DNA of 64,000 nt from Anaerocolumna chitinilytica (GCF_014218355.1 NZ_AP023368.1:4031501-4095500); one strand, 5' to 3'; shown: positions 26,880 to 37,474, counted from the first letter of the stretch. Numbers and translations are program-made. The notes: generated by a model not told the origin, from the sequence alone.

Positions 26880-29800
26880 ATGAGGAAAAAGAGCTATTTG
26901 ATTGTACCACTGGCAATAATTCTCTCATTATTGCTAACAGGCATTACATATGCCGATGTAACATCCAATTATCAAAACCCGCTTATGCGTGGCGCTGATC
27001 CAACTATTGCAAGAGCTGCCGATGGTTTTTATTATTCCTGCTTTTCAGTTGGAGACGGAATTCACCTGCAAAAACATGAAACCATTCTTGGGGTAACTAC
27101 TGCCAAAAGCAAACTAGTTTGGCCTCAGCCGGCTTCCTATGGTTACGTATGGGGACCCTATATTTATCGGCTGGACGGAAAGTGGTATATCTATTTCACT
27201 TCTGCAAGTGCTGATAGTTATGGTTATGGACACCCCAATTCTTATGTCCTGGAAAACTCCTCACCTGATCCTTTTGAGGGAACATGGATTGAAAAAGGAA
27301 AGCTAAATACACAGAGCAATGGTCTGGCATGTGGTGTTGTAACACTAAATGGTACACGTTATTTTAGTTATACAAAATATTTCTACAGCGGAGATACTTT
27401 CGATGAATGTCCTACTCTGGTAGCTATGAGTAATCCGTGGACATTAACAGGTACTGAAGGTACCGTAGCTTATCCGGTTAATACCTGGGAAAAGAATGGA
27501 GGCAGCATAGATGAGGGATGTGCTGTCGTTGAGAGAAATGGTAAGATATACTTTGGATACTCTGCCAGCAGCTTTATGAATGATAATTACTGTGTCGGAA
27601 TTTCATCCGCGCTTTCAAACAGTAATTTGTTAGATAGTAATTCCTGGATAAAAAATCCTCAGCCGGCAATGGTAAAATCACCAGAAAACAGTGCTTTTGG
27701 ACCTGGTTCACCTTTGTTTGTTAAGTCAGAGGACGGAACAGAGGATTGGCTTATCTACCATGCCGGACCGGTAGGTGGACAAACCGGCTCAAACAGGTGG
27801 GTAAGAGCCCAGCGGATTACCTGGAACGACGATGATTCCATAAATCTTGGAATCCCTTCAAATCCCGGAACTGTACTAAGCAGACCCTCCGGTGAAGAAA
27901 AAAGTGAAGTATACGAAGCAGAATATGCAACCCTGTCAGGAGCCTCAAAGGTAATCTTAACCGACAGCCCGAACTGTTCAGGCAGCGGATATACCCAATA
28001 TAATAACAGCAGCAATGACTATGTGGAATTTACCGTAAATACGGAATCTGCCGGCAGTTATTCACTGTATTTCAGATATAACAACAATACCGCCGGGGCT
28101 ATACCGATGAAATTAGATGTTAATCAAATAAGCCGTGATATTTCCTTCCCCTCTAATGCAGGAACTACCTCCAATTACGATCTGGCAGGAGTAAGCAATA
28201 TTCAACTTAATGCCGGTAATAATAAGATTCGTCTTAGTGTAAACGGAAAGAGCGGGTTATCTTTAGATGCTCTGATAATAAAAAGAAGTATAATGTATGA
28301 GGCCGAAAATGCAGTATTAACCGGTGGTGCTGCTGTGGCTGCTGACCATACAGGCTATAGCGGTACCGGATTCGTAGCCGGTCTGCAAAATATAGGGGCA
28401 TCCGCACAATTTACAGTGAATGTTCCATATGCAGGTAACTACTCTATGGGCTTACGTTATTGCAATGGAAACGATACCGATAAGACATTAAGCGTCTATG
28501 TTAACGGCTCAAAGGTTAAGCAAATACAACTGCTGAATTACAAGAACTGGGATAAGTGGGCAGAACGTTATGACAATATAACCCTGAAAGCCGGTAACAA
28601 TACCATAACCTACAAATACGATAATGAAGACAGCGGTAACGTAAATCTTGACTCCATAACCGTAACCGAAGCGGCCACCTGGCATTATGAAGCTGAAAAT
28701 GCAGGCCTTTCGGGGAATGCCAAGCTGGCAACCAATCATATCGGCTATACTGGAACCGGCTTTATTGATGGTCTTTGGGTTTCCGGTTCCACAGTGGACT
28801 TCTCTGTACATGTGGAAACCGCCGCCTCTTATGATGTAAAGTTACGCTACGCAAATGGTAATTCTGATAGTAAGACCTTAAGTCTCTATCTAAACGGCTC
28901 CAAACTAAAACAGATATCTTTGCCGCCTACCGGTAATTGGGATACCTGGAGTGAAAAATTAGAGACTATAAACTTAAACAAAGGAACTAATATTATTACT
29001 TATAAATACGATACGGGAGATACCGCTAATATAAATATTGACAGTATTCATCTTAACAAACGTACCCCCTGGAAATACCAGGCTGAGAATTCAACACTGA
29101 TAGGCGGTGCGCAAACCGCCACCGATCATTTATGGTATGACGGAACCGGGTTTACAGCGGGATACTGGCAGCAAGGTGCATCAACTCAATTTAATGTTAC
29201 TGCACCGAACACAGCTTCTTATACTTCGACTTTAAGATATTCCGGGTATTGGCCTGCAAAAGGAAATTTAAGTATAAGTCTGTATGTTAACGGAACAAAA
29301 ATAAAACAGCTAATACTGCCCCAGACAACAAGCTGGGATGCCTGGGCAGAATCCACTGAAACGATAAATCTAAAAGCCGGCAGCAATATAGTTGAATACA
29401 AATATGATGCCGGTGATACCGGTGATATGAATATTGACTGCATCACCATCGATAAATACAGCGGAGGTAATACGAGCTTATCGAATACAGAAATCGCATC
29501 AGGTAAAGTATATAAAATCACCGCCAAACACAGTGGTAAATCCTTAGACGTTTCAAATTATTCCTCTGCTGAAGGTGCCTTGGTTAATCAATGGTCTTAT
29601 GTTGGGGGTAATAATCAGAAATGGGAAATAACAGATACCGGCACAGGATACTATACTATAAAATCCGCTCACAGCGGACGCGTTCTTGAAGTTGTCGGAG
29701 GCTCCGCTGCAAACGACGCCAATATCTGTCAATCGGCTTATATAACCGGCAAAACCAGTCAGCAATGGTCCTTAGAGAAAATAGGTGAATACTATAAGAT

Positions 29801-29924
29801 TACAAACAGAAACAGCGGAAAGGTTCTGGATGTCAGCAATATTTCCACAGAAGATGGTGCAAGAATACATCAATGGGACTATGTCGGCGGAGATAACCAA
29901 CTCTGGAAGATAGATATTCCCTAA
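26880..29924 (+). CDS. Secreted GH43 glycosidase with four CBM6/35-like modules and a ricin-type module
   Basis: A 1014-residue secreted enzyme. Signal peptide 1-25 (cleavage near TYA-DV). GH43 five-bladed propeller about 30-335, with the general base Asp40 in MRGADPT and the acid Glu212 in SIDEG. Then four beta-sandwich modules of the CBM6/CBM35 type (about 344-470, 472-598, 601-728 and 731-860), each starting Y(E/Q)AE and ending with a DSI/DCI motif. A ricin B/CBM13 module (about 871-1014) has three QxW repeats. Likely acts on arabinan or arabinoxylan side chains; the exact bond is not visible. There is no cell-wall anchor, so it is released. Confidence 0.93.
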   Translation: MRKKSYLIVPLAIILSLLLTGITYADVTSNYQNPLMRGADPTIARAADGFYYSCFSVGDGIHLQKHETILGVTTAKSKLVWPQPASYGYVWGPYIYRLDGKWYIYFTSASADSYGYGHPNSYVLENSSPDPFEGTWIEKGKLNTQSNGLACGVVTLNGTRYFSYTKYFYSGDTFDECPTLVAMSNPWTLTGTEGTVAYPVNTWEKNGGSIDEGCAVVERNGKIYFGYSASSFMNDNYCVGISSALSNSNLLDSNSWIKNPQPAMVKSPENSAFGPGSPLFVKSEDGTEDWLIYHAGPVGGQTGSNRWVRAQRITWNDDDSINLGIPSNPGTVLSRPSGEEKSEVYEAEYATLSGASKVILTDSPNCSGSGYTQYNNSSNDYVEFTVNTESAGSYSLYFRYNNNTAGAIPMKLDVNQISRDISFPSNAGTTSNYDLAGVSNIQLNAGNNKIRLSVNGKSGLSLDALIIKRSIMYEAENAVLTGGAAVAADHTGYSGTGFVAGLQNIGASAQFTVNVPYAGNYSMGLRYCNGNDTDKTLSVYVNGSKVKQIQLLNYKNWDKWAERYDNITLKAGNNTITYKYDNEDSGNVNLDSITVTEAATWHYEAENAGLSGNAKLATNHIGYTGTGFIDGLWVSGSTVDFSVHVETAASYDVKLRYANGNSDSKTLSLYLNGSKLKQISLPPTGNWDTWSEKLETINLNKGTNIITYKYDTGDTANINIDSIHLNKRTPWKYQAENSTLIGGAQTATDHLWYDGTGFTAGYWQQGASTQFNVTAPNTASYTSTLRYSGYWPAKGNLSISLYVNGTKIKQLILPQTTSWDAWAESTETINLKAGSNIVEYKYDAGDTGDMNIDCITIDKYSGGNTSLSNTEIASGKVYKITAKHSGKSLDVSNYSSAEGALVNQWSYVGGNNQKWEITDTGTGYYTIKSAHSGRVLEVVGGSAANDANICQSAYITGKTSQQWSLEKIGEYYKITNRNSGKVLDVSNISTEDGARIHQWDYVGGDNQLWKIDIP

Positions 29925-30001
29925 GTGTACACACTCTCATTGATACCTCATAATCATACATTAACTCTTTCGTAAATATATTTTCTTACAAAACAAGTAT
30001 A

Positions 30002-30046
30002 CCCCTTTGATTAGATAATAAAAACCATCTATCAAAGGGGGATTAT
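30002..30046. terminator. Bidirectional terminator between GH43 and LacI genes
   Basis: Arms 30002-30015 and 30027-30040 (core CCCCTTTGAT and ATCAAAGGGG, one base bulged) with an A-rich loop. The rightward side is followed by GATTATTTTT. It lies between convergent genes. Confidence 0.85.
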
Positions 30047-30048
30047 TT

Positions 30049-31068
30049 TTACTTTTTCAGCATTTTAACACTTTGACGAACAACTAGCTTTGTAGGAAGA
30101 ATAATTAATCTCTCTTCAATCTCTTCCCCAGTGACGAGTTTAAGAATCTTTTCTACTGCTATCTCACCTTTCAGGGTTACATCCTGGTGAATTGTAGTTA
30201 AGGACGGCCTTACTATCCGTGCATATGCATTGTCATCAAAGCCAGCGATAGATATATCTTCTGGTATTCTCTTTCCATGATCTCTTAAATAATTCATGAT
30301 TAGCACCGCATATGTGTCCGAAACACAGAAAAGCGCCGTATAGCCTTTCGTATACTCCAATAAGTCTCTCAGACATGCATCCAATTCCTTCTCACCCGGA
30401 GTAATCAAAAAGAAATCCTTATCTTTGTAAGTTACTCCTTGTTCCCGCAGTGCCTGTTTATAGCCAAGGAACCTTTCTTTATCCCCGCCCAGACAGTTAT
30501 CGGCAACAAAACCTATTCTGCTGTGTCCGCAATCCAGCAGATATTTTGTAATATCATAGGCTCCCTGTAAATCATTAAGCCCGACATTGATATATTCATT
30601 TACCTCTTCACTGAAGTAGCAGTCAATAAAAACCATAGGCTTATTGATTTTACTTTTAAACAGGATACAATCGTCCCCTGTCATGCCAAATAATATGAGT
30701 CCATCTACATTCCAGGTTGATACATAATTGATAATCTGTTTCAGATCCTCAGATATATAAATCATTAAAAAATAGCCGCTGATACGCAGGGATTTTTCAA
30801 CAGCTCCCACCAATTCACCAATAAAGGTATCCTTTAGGGCATTTTCATATTTATCACTTTTAGCCTTCATGGCAAACCCAATAATTTTAGATTTATTCTG
30901 TGCCAGGTTTCTCGCATTCATATTGGGTACATATTCATATTCTTCAATCAGCTTTTGTACCTTCTCAATGGTCTTTTGCGATACCTGACCTGTTTTTCCA
31001 TGGATGACATTATTAACAGTGGTTGTACTAATTCCCAACATATCTGCTATCTCTTTAATAGTTATCAC
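30049..31068 (-). CDS. LacI-family transcriptional regulator
   Basis: 339 aa. Residues 1-50 are the LacI HTH plus hinge helix (TIKEIADMLGISTTTVNNVIHG, then PNMNARNLAQ). Residues 60-335 are a periplasmic-binding-like sugar sensor domain with the usual FDDNAYARIVRPSLTTIHQD near the end. It should repress a sugar gene and be released by a sugar ligand; position points to the GH43/ABC locus or to itself. Convergent to the GH43 gene and separated from pflA by the insertion sequence. Confidence 0.93.
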   Translation of the reverse strand: MITIKEIADMLGISTTTVNNVIHGKTGQVSQKTIEKVQKLIEEYEYVPNMNARNLAQNKSKIIGFAMKAKSDKYENALKDTFIGELVGAVEKSLRISGYFLMIYISEDLKQIINYVSTWNVDGLILFGMTGDDCILFKSKINKPMVFIDCYFSEEVNEYINVGLNDLQGAYDITKYLLDCGHSRIGFVADNCLGGDKERFLGYKQALREQGVTYKDKDFFLITPGEKELDACLRDLLEYTKGYTALFCVSDTYAVLIMNYLRDHGKRIPEDISIAGFDDNAYARIVRPSLTTIHQDVTLKGEIAVEKILKLVTGEEIEERLIILPTKLVVRQSVKMLKK

Positions 31069-31099
31069 TACGAATCCCCCACTTTGTGTTGAATTTTAA

Positions 31100-31145
31100 A
31101 GAACTGCTGCATCATCCCTTAAGGGAACTCCTTTGCAGCAGTTCT
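31100..31145 (-). terminator. Hairpin with perfect 12-bp stem, probably the displaced pflBA terminator
   Basis: Arms 31100-31111 and 31134-31145 are exactly complementary. On the minus strand it is followed by TTTAAAATTC. Without the insertion sequence it would sit about 75 bases beyond the pflA stop, the normal place for that operon's terminator. It may also insulate the LacI gene promoter. Confidence 0.65.
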
Positions 31146-31157
31146 ATCTGTTAGTAT

Positions 31158-31165
31158 ATTTTAAT
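31158..31165. repeat. Left target-site duplication of the ISL3 element
   Basis: ATTTTAAT, identical to 32607-32614 on the other side of the element. Confidence 0.92.
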
Positions 31166-32606
31166 GGTTCTATAATAAATGTTGGGGTGTGTAAATAAAA
31201 CACATTCCAACTTTTATTTTTATGTTTTATAATAAAAGAAACCTCCCTCGAAAATGCCGTCTACCAAACAACCACTTTCAAAGGAGGATCTCTCAATGCA
31301 TTCTAATTGTACCAGAAAACTTTTAGGATTAGAAGATATTTTAATTAAAAATGTAATTCAAGCTGACTCTTTTGTCCGTATTTATATCGAAACAAAGCCA
31401 TCGACACAGATCTGTCCTCATTGTGGCAAACAGACAAAACGCATTCATGATTACCGCTCTCAGACAATTAAGGACCTCCCATTTCAGCTTAAGCACACTT
31501 ATTTGGTGTTGAGAAAGAGACGTTATTCCTGTAGTTGCGGGAAAAGGTTCCTCGAGAAATATACTTTTCTCGCTCCTTACAAAAGGCGTACCCTTAGATT
31601 GTCTTATAAAATCATCGACCTACTCAGGAATCTACGCAGCATGAAGTCCGTTGCTGTTGATACGAATGTTTCCGTTAGTACCGTTTCCCGGTTATTGGAT
31701 ACCATCAACTACTCCTCCCCTTCTGTTCCTGAGTGCATCTCAATTGATGAGTTTAAAGGTAATACGGATGCTGGAAAGTTCCAGTGTATTCTGGTAGATG
31801 CAAAGAAACATCGTATTCTTGATATTCTACCTGACAGAACTCAGAAGCATTTATCCGCCTATTTCCGTACATGGAACCGCACCCAAAGGTATCGAGTGAA
31901 GTTCTTTATCTGTGATATGTGGGAACCGTATGTAGACTTGGCGAAAGCCTATTTTCCTAATGCAACTATTATAATTGACAAATATCACTTCATTCGATAT
32001 GTTACTTGGGCGATTGAAAATGTAAGAAAACGCCTTCAAAAGAAGATGCCTTCGAATTTGCGCAGGTACTACAAGAGAAGCCGGAAGCTGATACTTACAA
32101 GATATAATAAACTAAAAGAGGAGAACAAGAAGGCTTGCGATCTGATGCTACTTTATAATGATGATCTGAGGACTGCCCACCGACTTAAGGAATGGTTTTA
32201 TGAAATCTGCCAGAGCGAGAAGTATAAGTATCAACGGGAAGGATTCTGGGAATGGGTGAAGACAGCTGAAAAATCAGGTATTCCCGAATTTGAAGCCTGT
32301 GCGAAGACTTATCGGAATTGGTCACAAGGTATTTTGAATGCCTTTAAGTACAAATATACCAACGGACCTACAGAAGGGTATAATAACAAGATAAAAGTAT
32401 TAAAAAGGGTATCTTTTGGCATGAAGAATTTCGAGAGGTTCCGTACAAGGATTATACATAGTTCTATCTAAATAAAAAGAAGACGGCAGGAGGTTTATTT
32501 CTCATGCCCTAAAACATGGATTATAGACCAGTACATTAAAATAGCTCTAAACTCAGTGATGGAGTGGGATTCAAATGAATCCCACCCCCATCATTGACAA
32601 AGAGCC
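31166..32606 (+). mobile_element. Complete ISL3-family insertion sequence, 1441 bp
   Basis: The ends are imperfect inverted repeats, starting GGTTCTATAATAAATGTTGG on the left and GGCTCTTTGTCAATGATGGG on the right (read inward). Outside them lies an 8-bp direct repeat, ATTTTAAT (31158-31165 and 32607-32614), the duplication length known for ISL3 elements. One transposase gene fills the element. Both ends carry a subterminal palindrome. An intact target duplication indicates a single insertion without later rearrangement. Confidence 0.95.
31296..32471 (+). CDS. tnp: ISL3-family transposase
   Basis: DDE transposase. The N-terminus has a zinc-ribbon pattern (CPHCGKQTKR and later CSCGKRF), then an HTH region (VAVDTNVSVSTVSRLLD). 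The catalytic core shows SIDEFKG (first Asp), FICDMWEPY (second Asp) and GPTEGYNNKIK (Glu). The start at 31296 has AAAGGAGG upstream and gives 391 residues; an upstream in-frame ATG at 31254 lacks one. The C-terminus reaches FERFRTRI, as in full-length relatives, so the enzyme appears intact. Confidence 0.95.
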   Translation: MHSNCTRKLLGLEDILIKNVIQADSFVRIYIETKPSTQICPHCGKQTKRIHDYRSQTIKDLPFQLKHTYLVLRKRRYSCSCGKRFLEKYTFLAPYKRRTLRLSYKIIDLLRNLRSMKSVAVDTNVSVSTVSRLLDTINYSSPSVPECISIDEFKGNTDAGKFQCILVDAKKHRILDILPDRTQKHLSAYFRTWNRTQRYRVKFFICDMWEPYVDLAKAYFPNATIIIDKYHFIRYVTWAIENVRKRLQKKMPSNLRRYYKRSRKLILTRYNKLKEENKKACDLMLLYNDDLRTAHRLKEWFYEICQSEKYKYQREGFWEWVKTAEKSGIPEFEACAKTYRNWSQGILNAFKYKYTNGPTEGYNNKIKVLKRVSFGMKNFERFRTRIIHSSI

Positions 32607-32614
32607 ATTTTAAT
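32607..32614. repeat. Right target-site duplication of the ISL3 element
   Basis: ATTTTAAT, five bases past the pflA stop codon. Confidence 0.92.
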
Positions 32615-32619
32615 CTTGG

Positions 32620-33354
32620 CTAATTTGCAAGGGGTATTCCGGAAGTACGAAAAATCCCCTTCACTTCTTCCAGTAACTTTTTATCCGGCTCTTTGGTATC
32701 AAACAATTTGTATTCGTATCCCAATGCCTGCCACTTGTATTCACCCATCTTATGGAAGGGAAGAACCTCTATTCTTGTGATATTCGGATAATTTTCAAGG
32801 TGTGCTGCCAAACCCTTGACACCTTCCAGATTGTCCGTCAATCCCGGAACTAATACATAACGAATCCAGGTATTGATTTCCTTCTCTCTCGTATAATCCA
32901 AGAATTTAAGAGTCGGTGCTAATTCCACCCCTGTAACATTGTTATAAACAACGGGATCGAAATTCTTTATATCCAAAAGTACTAAATTTGCATATTCCAG
33001 AACTTTCTCTACCGTTTCAGAGAATACATATCCGGAAGTATCAATTGCCACCGATATGCCTTCCGCCTTACATCTTTTACTCATTTCCAGTATAAAATCA
33101 GCCTGTAAAAGGGGTTCACCACCGGTAAAGGTTACTCCTCCCCCCGAAAATGACATATAGGATTTGTATCTAATAATCTCATTCATAAGCTGATCCGGTG
33201 TATATTCCGTGCCTTTTGTCGTATCCCAGGTATCAGGATTATGGCAAAATTGACATCTTAGTGGACATCCCTGCATAAATACCACAAATCGGACGCCAGG
33301 CCCGTCTACTGTACCGCAGCTTTCTACTGAGTGTATTCTTCCTATTGTAGCCAT
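32620..33354 (-). CDS. pflA: Pyruvate formate-lyase activating enzyme
   Basis: Radical SAM enzyme that places the glycyl radical on PflB. Cys30, Cys34 and Cys37 (QGCPLRCQFCHNP) bind the 4Fe-4S cluster, preceded by the family sequence SVESCGTVDGPGVRF; GGEPLLQ is the SAM-binding GGE motif. 244 aa is the standard length. It follows pflB by 168 bases. An ISL3 element has inserted immediately after its stop, leaving the coding region intact. Confidence 0.97.
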   Translation of the reverse strand: MATIGRIHSVESCGTVDGPGVRFVVFMQGCPLRCQFCHNPDTWDTTKGTEYTPDQLMNEIIRYKSYMSFSGGGVTFTGGEPLLQADFILEMSKRCKAEGISVAIDTSGYVFSETVEKVLEYANLVLLDIKNFDPVVYNNVTGVELAPTLKFLDYTREKEINTWIRYVLVPGLTDNLEGVKGLAAHLENYPNITRIEVLPFHKMGEYKWQALGYEYKLFDTKEPDKKLLEEVKGIFRTSGIPLAN

Positions 33355-33522
33355 AGTGGCTCACTCCTTCCGCTTTGCTTGTCGTATAGAACCTATTGTT
33401 AAATGTGGGGTTTGAGACCACTGCAGACGAATTGAATCCTGTCTGCCTGACAAAATACCAATCTTCTTTCATGGAACCAAACCCCTCATCTTGTATATTT
33501 AGTTTAATTAAACTGCCGCTAA

Positions 33523-35748
33523 TTACCTTTCGTGGAAAGTACGGTTGATAACGTCAAGCTGCTGTTCTCTGCTTAATTTAACGAAATTAACAGCATAACC
33601 TGAAACACGGATAGTAAGCTGAGGATACTTTTCCGGATGATCCATCGCATCCATGAGTGTCTCTCTGTCAAATACATTTACATTAATATGATGTCCTTTA
33701 TCGAAGAAGAATCCATCTAAAAGTCCTACAAGATTGCCGACTCTCTCTGTCTCATTCTTTCCTAAAGCTTTTGGTACAATGGAGAAGGTATAGGATATAC
33801 CATCCTCTGCATGTCTGTAAGGAAGCTTTGCAACAGACGCCATAGAAGCAACAGCACCTTTCTTATCTCTTCCATGCATAGGGTTCGCACCTGGTGCAAA
33901 AGGTTCTCCTGCCTTTCTTCCGTCAGGTGTATTACCGGTCTTCTTACCGTAAACAACGTTTGATGTAATTGTAAGAACGGAAAGTGTCTGTTTCGCATTA
34001 CGATAAGTCTTGAACTTACGAAGCTTGTTCATAAATCTTTCTACCAGCTCTACCGCAATCTGATCCACACGGTCATCATTGTTACCGAATGCAGGATATT
34101 CGCCTTCTATTTCATAATCTACGGCAAGACCTTTTTCATCACGGATAATCTTAACCTTTGCGTATTTTGCTGCGGATAAGGAATCAGCTACTACGGAGAG
34201 GCCGGCAATACCACAAGCTTCCGTACGCAGAATTGAGATGTCGTGAAGAGCCATCTGCAGTCTCTCATAGTTATATTTATCGTGCATATAGTGAATAACA
34301 TTTAAGGTGTTAATATATAATTCAGCCAGCCATTCAAGTGTCTGGTCAAACTTAAGCAGCAGCTCATCATAATCCAGATATTCTCCCCTTACCGGTTCAA
34401 ACATAGGTCCGACTTGCTCTCCTGTCTTCTCATCCTTACCGCCGTTTATAGCATAAAGAAGAGCTTTGGCAAGGTTAGCACGTGCTCCGAAGAACTGCAT
34501 CTGCTTTCCTACTCTCATAGCAGATACACAGCAGGCAATCGCATAATCATCGCCCCATACATCTCTCATAATATCATCACTCTCATACTGGATGGAGCTT
34601 GTATCAATTGATACTTTGGCACAGAAATCCTTAAATGCCTGAGGAAGAAATGTTGACCATAATACTGTGAGGTTCGGTTCCGGTGCCGGTCCAAGGTTAT
34701 AAAGGGTATGAAGCACACGGAAACTGCTCTTGGTTACCAGCGTACGTCCGTCAAGTCCCATTCCGCCGATGGCCTCTGTTACCCAAGTAGGGTCTCCGGA
34801 GAATAAATCATTGTAGGATGGAGTACGAAGGAAACGCACCATACGTAATTTCATAACGAACTGATCAACGATCTCCTGAACTTCCTCTTCTGTAATCAAA
34901 CCGTTCTTTAAATCTCTTTCATAATAAATATCAAGGAAAGTACTAACTCTACCAAGACTCATGGCAGCTCCGTCCTGTTCCTTAATAGCACCAAGATAAG
35001 CAAAATAAGTCCACTGAGTTGCTTCCAGAGAGTTCTTTGCAGGACCGCTGATATCACAGCCATATCTTGCTGCCATTGCTTTTAACTCTTTCAGGGCGTT
35101 GATCTGCTCAGAGATTTCTTCTCTTAACAGGATCTCCGGTGATTCCAGGGTATTACGTTCAAGAAGCTTCTTCTGGTCTTGTTTCTCCTGAATTAGAGCA
35201 TCTACACCATATAATGCTACTCTTCTGTAATCTCCGATGATACGGCCTCTTCCGTAAGCATCCGGAAGGCCTGTAATAATTCCGGTGTGTCTTGCCTTTC
35301 TCATAGAATCAGTGTAAGCTGCAAAAACACCGTCATTGTGGGTCTTTCTGAGATGGGTGTAGATTTCTTCGGTTCTCTCATCCAGCTTATATCCATAGGA
35401 TTCCAGCGCATTCTTAACCACACGGATTCCGCCGTTAGGCATAATGCCTCTCTTTAAAGGCTTATCTGTCTGAAAGCCGACAATAATTTCATTTTCTTTA
35501 TCCAGATATCCTGCTCCAAAAGCTGTTATGGTAGAAGGTTTTGTAGTTTCTGCGTCTACAACACCTTTCTCTGTTTCCACTAACATCAGCTCCAGAACTT
35601 TGTCCCAAAGCTTTTTCGTCCTATCGGTAGGACCGGCTAAGAAAGAGCCGTCTCCTTCATAGGGTGTATAATTATGTTGAATGAAGCTTCTGACATTGAT
35701 ATCTGTCATCCAGCTTCCAGGTGCAAAACCGTTCCATTCTTCTCTCAT
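33523..35748 (-). CDS. pflB: Formate C-acetyltransferase (pyruvate formate-lyase)
   Basis: Converts pyruvate and CoA to acetyl-CoA and formate under anaerobic conditions. The adjacent catalytic cysteines lie in [12 protein letters not shown] near residue 404, and the glycyl radical site is [17 protein letters not shown] near residue 717, close to the C-terminus as expected. 741 aa is slightly shorter than the E. coli enzyme (about 760) and normal for Clostridia. A TAGGAGGAAATT ribosome site precedes the ATG. It forms the pflBA operon with the activase gene. Confidence 0.97.
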   Translation of the reverse strand: MREEWNGFAPGSWMTDINVRSFIQHNYTPYEGDGSFLAGPTDRTKKLWDKVLELMLVETEKGVVDAETTKPSTITAFGAGYLDKENEIIVGFQTDKPLKRGIMPNGGIRVVKNALESYGYKLDERTEEIYTHLRKTHNDGVFAAYTDSMRKARHTGIITGLPDAYGRGRIIGDYRRVALYGVDALIQEKQDQKKLLERNTLESPEILLREEISEQINALKELKAMAARYGCDISGPAKNSLEATQWTYFAYLGAIKEQDGAAMSLGRVSTFLDIYYERDLKNGLITEEEVQEIVDQFVMKLRMVRFLRTPSYNDLFSGDPTWVTEAIGGMGLDGRTLVTKSSFRVLHTLYNLGPAPEPNLTVLWSTFLPQAFKDFCAKVSIDTSSIQYESDDIMRDVWGDDYAIACCVSAMRVGKQMQFFGARANLAKALLYAINGGKDEKTGEQVGPMFEPVRGEYLDYDELLLKFDQTLEWLAELYINTLNVIHYMHDKYNYERLQMALHDISILRTEACGIAGLSVVADSLSAAKYAKVKIIRDEKGLAVDYEIEGEYPAFGNNDDRVDQIAVELVERFMNKLRKFKTYRNAKQTLSVLTITSNVVYGKKTGNTPDGRKAGEPFAPGANPMHGRDKKGAVASMASVAKLPYRHAEDGISYTFSIVPKALGKNETERVGNLVGLLDGFFFDKGHHINVNVFDRETLMDAMDHPEKYPQLTIRVSGYAVNFVKLSREQQLDVINRTFHER

Positions 35749-35892
35749 GAATTTCCTCCTAAACTTGCATATGCACTCTTGTATGTTAATATCAGAAGGG
35801 CATAATTATCTTCTATACAACTGTGCCTTGCAGGCAATTTATATATCTTGTAGTTAATCAGAAAAATACTAACTAATACATCTATATATAGA

Positions 35893-35922
35893 AATATAAA
35901 AGAATACGACCTGACTTGTCAA
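35893..35922 (-). promoter_or_regulatory. pflB promoter
   Basis: Minus-strand TTGACA (35917-35922), 18-base spacer, TATATT (35893-35898). It leaves a leader of about 140 bases before pflB. Confidence 0.65.
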
Positions 35923-35988
35923 TACTTTTATTGAGAATTTTTATCATTTAGGAGAAACTGCTAGTAATCTGATTCATGGAGTCCTTTC

Positions 35989-36711
35989 TTACAGCACTTT
36001 TGATAAGAATTCTTTCAGTCTTGGATTTGTAGGATTGCCAAAGAATTCCTGAGGGCTATTTTGCTCCATAATCATCCCCTGATCCATAAAGAGAACTCTG
36101 GTCCCAACCTCTCTGGCAAAACCCATTTCGTGGGTTACTACCACCATGGTCATACCATCTGCAGCTAGTTCCTTCATAAGCTCTAATACTTCTCCAACCA
36201 TTTCAGGGTCCAGTGCCGAAGTTGGTTCGTCAAAAAGCATTACATCCGGATTCATTGCAAGGGCTCTGGCAATAGCAATTCTCTGTTTTTGACCACCGGA
36301 TAGCTGTTTTGGATAACTGTCTGCTTTTTCAGGGAGCCCTACACGCTTTAGGAGCTCGGCAGCTCTTACATCAGCTTCCTCTTTATTCATCACACCAAGC
36401 TTTATAGGTGCTAAGGTAATATTTTCTTTTACTGTTTTATGAGGGAATAAATTAAATTGCTGGAATACCATTCCCATTTTCCTTCTTAATATATTAATAT
36501 CATTCTTAGGATCTAAGATATTCTTTCCTTCAAACCATATTTCACCGCCATCCGGCACCTCAAGGAGATTAAGACAACGCAGAAATGTAGATTTACCAGA
36601 ACCGGAAGGACCGATAACAACAATCTTCTCTCCCTTTTCTATGGTTTCTGAGATGTTATTTAATACGATATGGGAGCCGAATTGCTTTTTAAGATTTTTA
36701 GTTTGTATCAC
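35989..36711 (-). CDS. Polar amino acid ABC transporter, ATP-binding protein
   Basis: GlnQ/HisP-type ATPase. Walker [11 protein letters not shown]-loop QQFNLFPH, signature [15 protein letters not shown], Walker [15 protein letters not shown] and the switch His in VVTHEMGFA are all present. I chose the GTG at 36711, which has AAAGGAGG about ten bases upstream and gives 240 residues, the usual length; a TTG seven codons earlier overlaps that ribosome site. The start overlaps the permease stop by 14 bases. Confidence 0.94.
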   Translation of the reverse strand: MIQTKNLKKQFGSHIVLNNISETIEKGEKIVVIGPSGSGKSTFLRCLNLLEVPDGGEIWFEGKNILDPKNDINILRRKMGMVFQQFNLFPHKTVKENITLAPIKLGVMNKEEADVRAAELLKRVGLPEKADSYPKQLSGGQKQRIAIARALAMNPDVMLFDEPTSALDPEMVGEVLELMKELAADGMTMVVVTHEMGFAREVGTRVLFMDQGMIMEQNSPQEFFGNPTNPRLKEFLSKVL

Positions 36712-37411
36712 CTTGGTCCATCCTCCTTTCAATAAAACGTAACAGCTTTGTAAAACCTAAAACCATGATAAGATAGCATACTGCAGCAATCATAAGAGGC
36801 GGTATAACATCATAGGTTCTGGAGCCAATATACTGTGCTGCTTTTGATAAATCCGTAACAGCAATAATACTTGCTACGGAGGTTTCTTTAATCAGAACAA
36901 TAAACTCATTGCCAAGAGCAGGTAAAATATTTTTGATTGCCTGAGGCATAATAATTGTAAACATTGTTTGATTGCCGTTTAAACCAAGGGAGCGCCCTGC
37001 TTCATATTGTCCTTTATCTATGGATTCTATGCCGGCTCTCACAATTTCTGCCACATAAGCACCTGAGTTAATACCAAAACAGATACCGGCAACAATTATT
37101 TCATTGGTATCTCTGGCGGTAAACACCATGTTATAGATAATTAACAGCTGTAATAGAACCGGTGTACCCCTAATTACAGTTACATATAAATTACAAAGGC
37201 TTTTTATCCATTTCAGCCCTTTAATATTTCCGGTAGAAAAACGTGCTACTGCTACCAATATTCCAAGGAAAGCGCCAATCATCAAAGCGATTAATGATAT
37301 CAGCAGGGTATTCCCTAATCCCTGTAAATATGACATATATCGATGCTCTGTAATAAATGAATCATAATAGCTTTGGCCTACACTACTAAACCACTCAAAA
37401 ATTGCATTCAA
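36698..37411 (-). CDS. Polar amino acid ABC transporter permease
   Basis: HisM/GlnP-type membrane subunit with about five hydrophobic segments and an EAA loop reading [23 protein letters not shown]. The best ribosome site, AAAGGAG, sits eight bases ahead of a TTG at 37411 (product starts NAIFEWFSS); an ATG at 37435 has no site. It lies between the binding protein and ATPase genes, the usual order. It should form a homodimer, as only one permease is encoded. Confidence 0.9.
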   Translation of the reverse strand: MNAIFEWFSSVGQSYYDSFITEHRYMSYLQGLGNTLLISLIALMIGAFLGILVAVARFSTGNIKGLKWIKSLCNLYVTVIRGTPVLLQLLIIYNMVFTARDTNEIIVAGICFGINSGAYVAEIVRAGIESIDKGQYEAGRSLGLNGNQTMFTIIMPQAIKNILPALGNEFIVLIKETSVASIIAVTDLSKAAQYIGSRTYDVIPPLMIAAVCYLIMVLGFTKLLRFIERRMDQGDTN

Positions 37412-37435
37412 AGTTTCTTCTCCTTTTTTACGCAT

Positions 37436-37474
37436 AATTAGCAGCAGACAATAGTACCTTGGCTGCTGCTAATT
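37436..37474 (-). other. Stem-loop between binding protein and permease genes of the amino acid importer
   Basis: Perfect 12-base arms (37436-37447 and 37463-37474) with a 15-base loop, no T tract on the minus strand. A likely processing or partial termination point that raises binding protein output. Confidence 0.6.
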
